In this document: positions 61,875 to 64,000 of the stretch, one piece after another | How positions within the stretch are numbered: the stretch's first letter is position 1 | How the letters are laid out: every line of letters begins with the position of its first letter | Assembly: GCF_000146185.1 (NCBI RefSeq) | Contig: NC_012778.1 | Coordinates: forward strand, 1,061,001 to 1,125,000 | Source: [Eubacterium] eligens ATCC 27750 | GTDB taxonomy: Bacteria > Bacillota > Clostridia > Lachnospirales > Lachnospiraceae | Direction of reading: 5' to 3' | Length of the DNA: 64,000 nucleotides | Made by a program: the position numbers and the translations under genes | Notes under the pieces: generated by a model | Seen by the model: the letters and a program-made list of their open reading frames with translations, nothing else | Told to the model about the DNA's origin: nothing | The model's database searches: none

Positions 61875-63050
61875 CTACATAATCTTATTAAGAAAACTCT
61901 TTCCTATCTTAACCGGTTCTGTGCCAAAAATCTCAGCCAGTGTCTGTGCTATATCAGCATAAGTGTCACCTGTTCCAAGATTAACGCCACGTTTTAAACA
62001 TTTGCCATATACAAGCAGTGGAACATATTCCCTTGTATGGTCAGTTCCCTTATAGGTTGGGTCACAACCATGGTCAGCCGTAATAACAAGCATATCTGTA
62101 TCTTTCATAGTGTCTAACACCTGTGACAGTCTCACATCAAATTCTTCAAGACCTCTGGCATACCCTTTATAATCTCTTCTATGTCCCCATGTTGAATCAA
62201 ACTCAACCAGATTAGTATATATAATTCCTTTATTATCCTGCTTCATGTAATCAAGTGTTACATCCATTCCATCCTGATTATCATTAGTGTGCTTAGACTC
62301 TGTAAGTCCAACTCCAGCAAAAATATCATGAATCTTACCGACTCCGATTACATCAAGCCCTTTATCACAGACTCTGCACAATATATTATCCTCACTTGGC
62401 TTTAGTGAGAAATCCCTTCTGTTAGGTGTTCTCTTATAATTGCCATTCTCCCCGACAAAAGGTCGTGCAATAACTCTTGCCACAGCATTCTTTCCTGTAA
62501 GGATATGTCTTGCTGTCTCACACATTTCATAAAGTCTTTCTACCGGCACAACATCTTCATGACATGCAATCTGGAAAACTGAATCTCCTGATGTATATAC
62601 AATTGGTTTTCCTGTCGCAACATGTTCATCACCAAGTTGAGCAATTATCTGTGTTCCTGAAGCCGGCTTATTGCAAAGTATTCCTGGAATTCCTGTCTTT
62701 TTAATAAATTCATCAATAATACAATCTGGAAATCCATCAGGATACACAGGAAACGGATCAGGAGAATATATTCCTGCCATCTCCCAGTGTCCAATTGTCG
62801 TGTCTTTTCCTGCAGACACTTCTGCCATTTTTCCAAAACACCCGATGGGATTATCACAACGCTCAAGGTTATGTGCACCGTCTATATTGCCTATTCCAAG
62901 CTTTACCATATTAGGAATATTAAGACCTCCATTAGCCTCTGCAGTATGTCCCAATGTATCTGCACCTTCATCTCCAAACTTAGCTGCATCCCTGGCCTCA
63001 CCAATTCCAACACTATCTAAAACTATCCATATAATTCTGTTAATATTCAT
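61875..63050 (-). CDS. deoB: Phosphopentomutase
   Basis: 391 residues, alkaline-phosphatase superfamily. It converts (deoxy)ribose 1-phosphate to the 5-phosphate. Metal and catalytic residues appear in IVLDSVGIGEARDAAKF (D12), GADTLGH (T32 region) and near the C terminus in ITADHGCDPTYKGTDHTRE. The ATG at 63048-63050 has GGGAGG seven bases upstream; an ATG six codons earlier overlaps the ribosome site. Confidence 0.98.
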   Translation of the reverse strand: MNINRIIWIVLDSVGIGEARDAAKFGDEGADTLGHTAEANGGLNIPNMVKLGIGNIDGAHNLERCDNPIGCFGKMAEVSAGKDTTIGHWEMAGIYSPDPFPVYPDGFPDCIIDEFIKKTGIPGILCNKPASGTQIIAQLGDEHVATGKPIVYTSGDSVFQIACHEDVVPVERLYEMCETARHILTGKNAVARVIARPFVGENGNYKRTPNRRDFSLKPSEDNILCRVCDKGLDVIGVGKIHDIFAGVGLTESKHTNDNQDGMDVTLDYMKQDNKGIIYTNLVEFDSTWGHRRDYKGYARGLEEFDVRLSQVLDTMKDTDMLVITADHGCDPTYKGTDHTREYVPLLVYGKCLKRGVNLGTGDTYADIAQTLAEIFGTEPVKIGKSFLNKIM

Positions 63051-63113
63051 AGCCACGCCTCCCGACAATCTTTAATATATTGTACCACAAAGAATACTTT
63101 CTGTATTATTATT

Positions 63114-63141
63114 TTGCATTTTTGAAAACAAATGTTATAAT
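63114..63141 (+). promoter_or_regulatory. Promoter of the DAHP synthase gene
   Basis: Plus strand TTGCAT (63114-63119), 16-bp spacer, TATAAT (63136-63141). The leader of about 60 bases has no clear T-box or terminator. Confidence 0.75.
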
Positions 63142-63208
63142 CACATATACATTGTGTTTTTTATGCAAATGTAATTAATTGAATATACATTTTTAAGGAG
63201 AAAATTAT

Positions 63209-64000
63209 ATGAGTTTCGAGTTCGTCACAAAGCTTCCTACACCTACTGAAATCAAAGAACAGTACCCTGTACCAGAAGAAATAAAAACATTAAAAGCTGA
63301 AAGAGATGCTGAAATTGCTGATGTTATCACTGGCAAATCAGACAAACTTCTTGTTATTATCGGACCTTGCTCAGCAGATAATGAAACTGCTGTCCTTGAT
63401 TACACATCAAGACTTGTTAAGGTTCAGGAGAAGATTAAAGACAAAGTTATTATTATTCCAAGAGTTTACACTAACAAACCAAGAACGACAGGCGTAGGTT
63501 ACAAAGGAATGCTTCACCAGCCAGACCCTGAAAAAAAGCCTGATCTTCTTGCCGGTCTTGTTGCAATCAGAAAAATGCATATTGATGTAATGAAAGAGAC
63601 ACATCTTAGTCCTGCTGATGAAATGCTTTATCCTGAAAACTACTGGTATCTTTCAGATGTTCTTTCATATGTTGCCGTTGGTGCAAGATCAGTTGAAAAC
63701 CAGCAGCACAGACTTGTATGTTCAGGAATTGATGTTCCAGCCGGAATGAAGAATCCTACAAGTGGAGATTTTTCAGTTATGTTAAATTCTGTAGTTGCTG
63801 CCCAGTCTAAGCAGACATTTATATACAGAAATTGGGAAGTTAACACACCTGGAAATCCTCTTACACACACAATATTAAGAGGTGCTGTAAACAAACACGG
63901 TCAGACTATTCCTAACTATCACTATGAGGATTTAATAAGACTTTATAACATGTATGCTGCAAGAGATCTTGAGAATCCTGCTGTTATTGTAGATGCTAAC
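63209..64000 (+). CDS. 3-deoxy-7-phosphoheptulonate synthase, 5' part (runs off the window)
   Basis: 264 residues are visible. The protein is a class I (AroF/AroG/AroH-like) DAHP synthase, the first enzyme of the shikimate pathway, joining phosphoenolpyruvate and erythrose 4-phosphate. It shows IIGPCSADNE, PRVYTNKPRTTGVGYKG and GARSVENQQHR, all near the active site. AAGGAG precedes the ATG at 63209-63211 by 8 bases. The C-terminal part, including several metal ligands, lies beyond 64000, so feedback type cannot be read. Confidence 0.96.
   Translation, partial: MSFEFVTKLPTPTEIKEQYPVPEEIKTLKAERDAEIADVITGKSDKLLVIIGPCSADNETAVLDYTSRLVKVQEKIKDKVIIIPRVYTNKPRTTGVGYKGMLHQPDPEKKPDLLAGLVAIRKMHIDVMKETHLSPADEMLYPENYWYLSDVLSYVAVGARSVENQQHRLVCSGIDVPAGMKNPTSGDFSVMLNSVVAAQSKQTFIYRNWEVNTPGNPLTHTILRGAVNKHGQTIPNYHYEDLIRLYNMYAARDLENPAVIVDAN

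Noticed and set aside
63142..63208. T-box or attenuator before the DAHP synthase gene
   Set aside because: The leader is only about 60 bases with at most a 4-bp stem; no specifier loop or T-box sequence is seen.
1..64000. CRISPR array, insertion sequence or prophage
   Set aside because: No regularly spaced repeats, transposase, integrase or phage structural genes were recognised.

Overview
The window is 64 kb of AT-rich (roughly one third GC by eye) chromosome from a Gram-positive, endospore-lineage member of the Clostridia, most likely Lachnospiraceae. The evidence is the gene order (spoIIIAA-AH, nusB-xseAB-ispA-dxs-tlyA-argR-recN-spoIVB-spo0A), a Spo0A with canonical 0A boxes, the plsX-acpP-rnc-smc-ftsY-ylxM-ffh-rpsP-khpA-rimM-rplS super-operon, and a kduI-kduD pair typical of pectin-using gut species (the Lachnospira eligens group is a plausible guess, not proven). 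Nearly all genes lie on the minus strand and read from high to low coordinates. No prophage, transposase, CRISPR array or rRNA was seen.

Layout from low to high coordinates. 1-12.5 kb holds translation, SRP and chromosome-segregation genes: plsX, acpP, rnc, smc, ftsY, then an inserted threonine dehydratase and an AI-2E-type membrane protein, then ylxM-ffh-rpsP-khpA-rimM and the start of rplS. trmD is missing from its usual place between rimM and rplS. 12.5-17.7 kb holds a lipoprotein, yceD-rpmF, the pta-ackA acetate pathway and the divergent tmcAL. 17.7-26 kb holds a UPF0210/ACT pair, a metallo-hydrolase, an FtsA-like ATPase with an unusual repetitive tail, coaE, polA and a small zinc-finger membrane protein. 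A tRNA-Leu(CAA) follows at 26.1 kb, then glgA and a NlpC/P60 hydrolase.

29-46 kb is the sporulation and housekeeping block. spo0A is separated from spoIVB by a neurotransmitter:sodium-symporter family gene. recN, argR, nadK, tlyA, dxs, ispA, xseB, xseA, nusB and an Asp23 protein follow, then the complete spoIIIAA-AH operon encoding the mother-cell part of the engulfed-forespore channel. 46-55 kb is an envelope and transport segment: an FtsX-type ABC exporter, a DD-carboxypeptidase, a polysaccharide deacetylase, a NatAB-type ABC exporter and a cyclophilin lipoprotein. 55-58.8 kb is the most accessory-looking part: orphan lipoproteins, small helical proteins, a class II Fic protein behind a dyad-rich promoter, and a GC-rich hairpin cluster. 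58.7-64 kb carries kduD-kduI (uronate catabolism), pdp-deoB (nucleoside catabolism) and the start of a DAHP synthase gene.

The points most worth a second look are regulatory. A forespore/mother-cell style promoter appears to start inside the loop of the terminator just upstream of spoIIIAA. A helically phased array of four 10-bp repeats lies upstream of the spo0A promoter. A terminator's 3' arm supplies the -35 box of the ylxM-ffh promoter. A 19-bp RNA duplex precedes the RNase III gene. Nested dyads surround the fic promoter. I did not find a clearly new multi-gene system; the FtsA-like protein with three beta-grasp-like tail modules is the most unusual protein.
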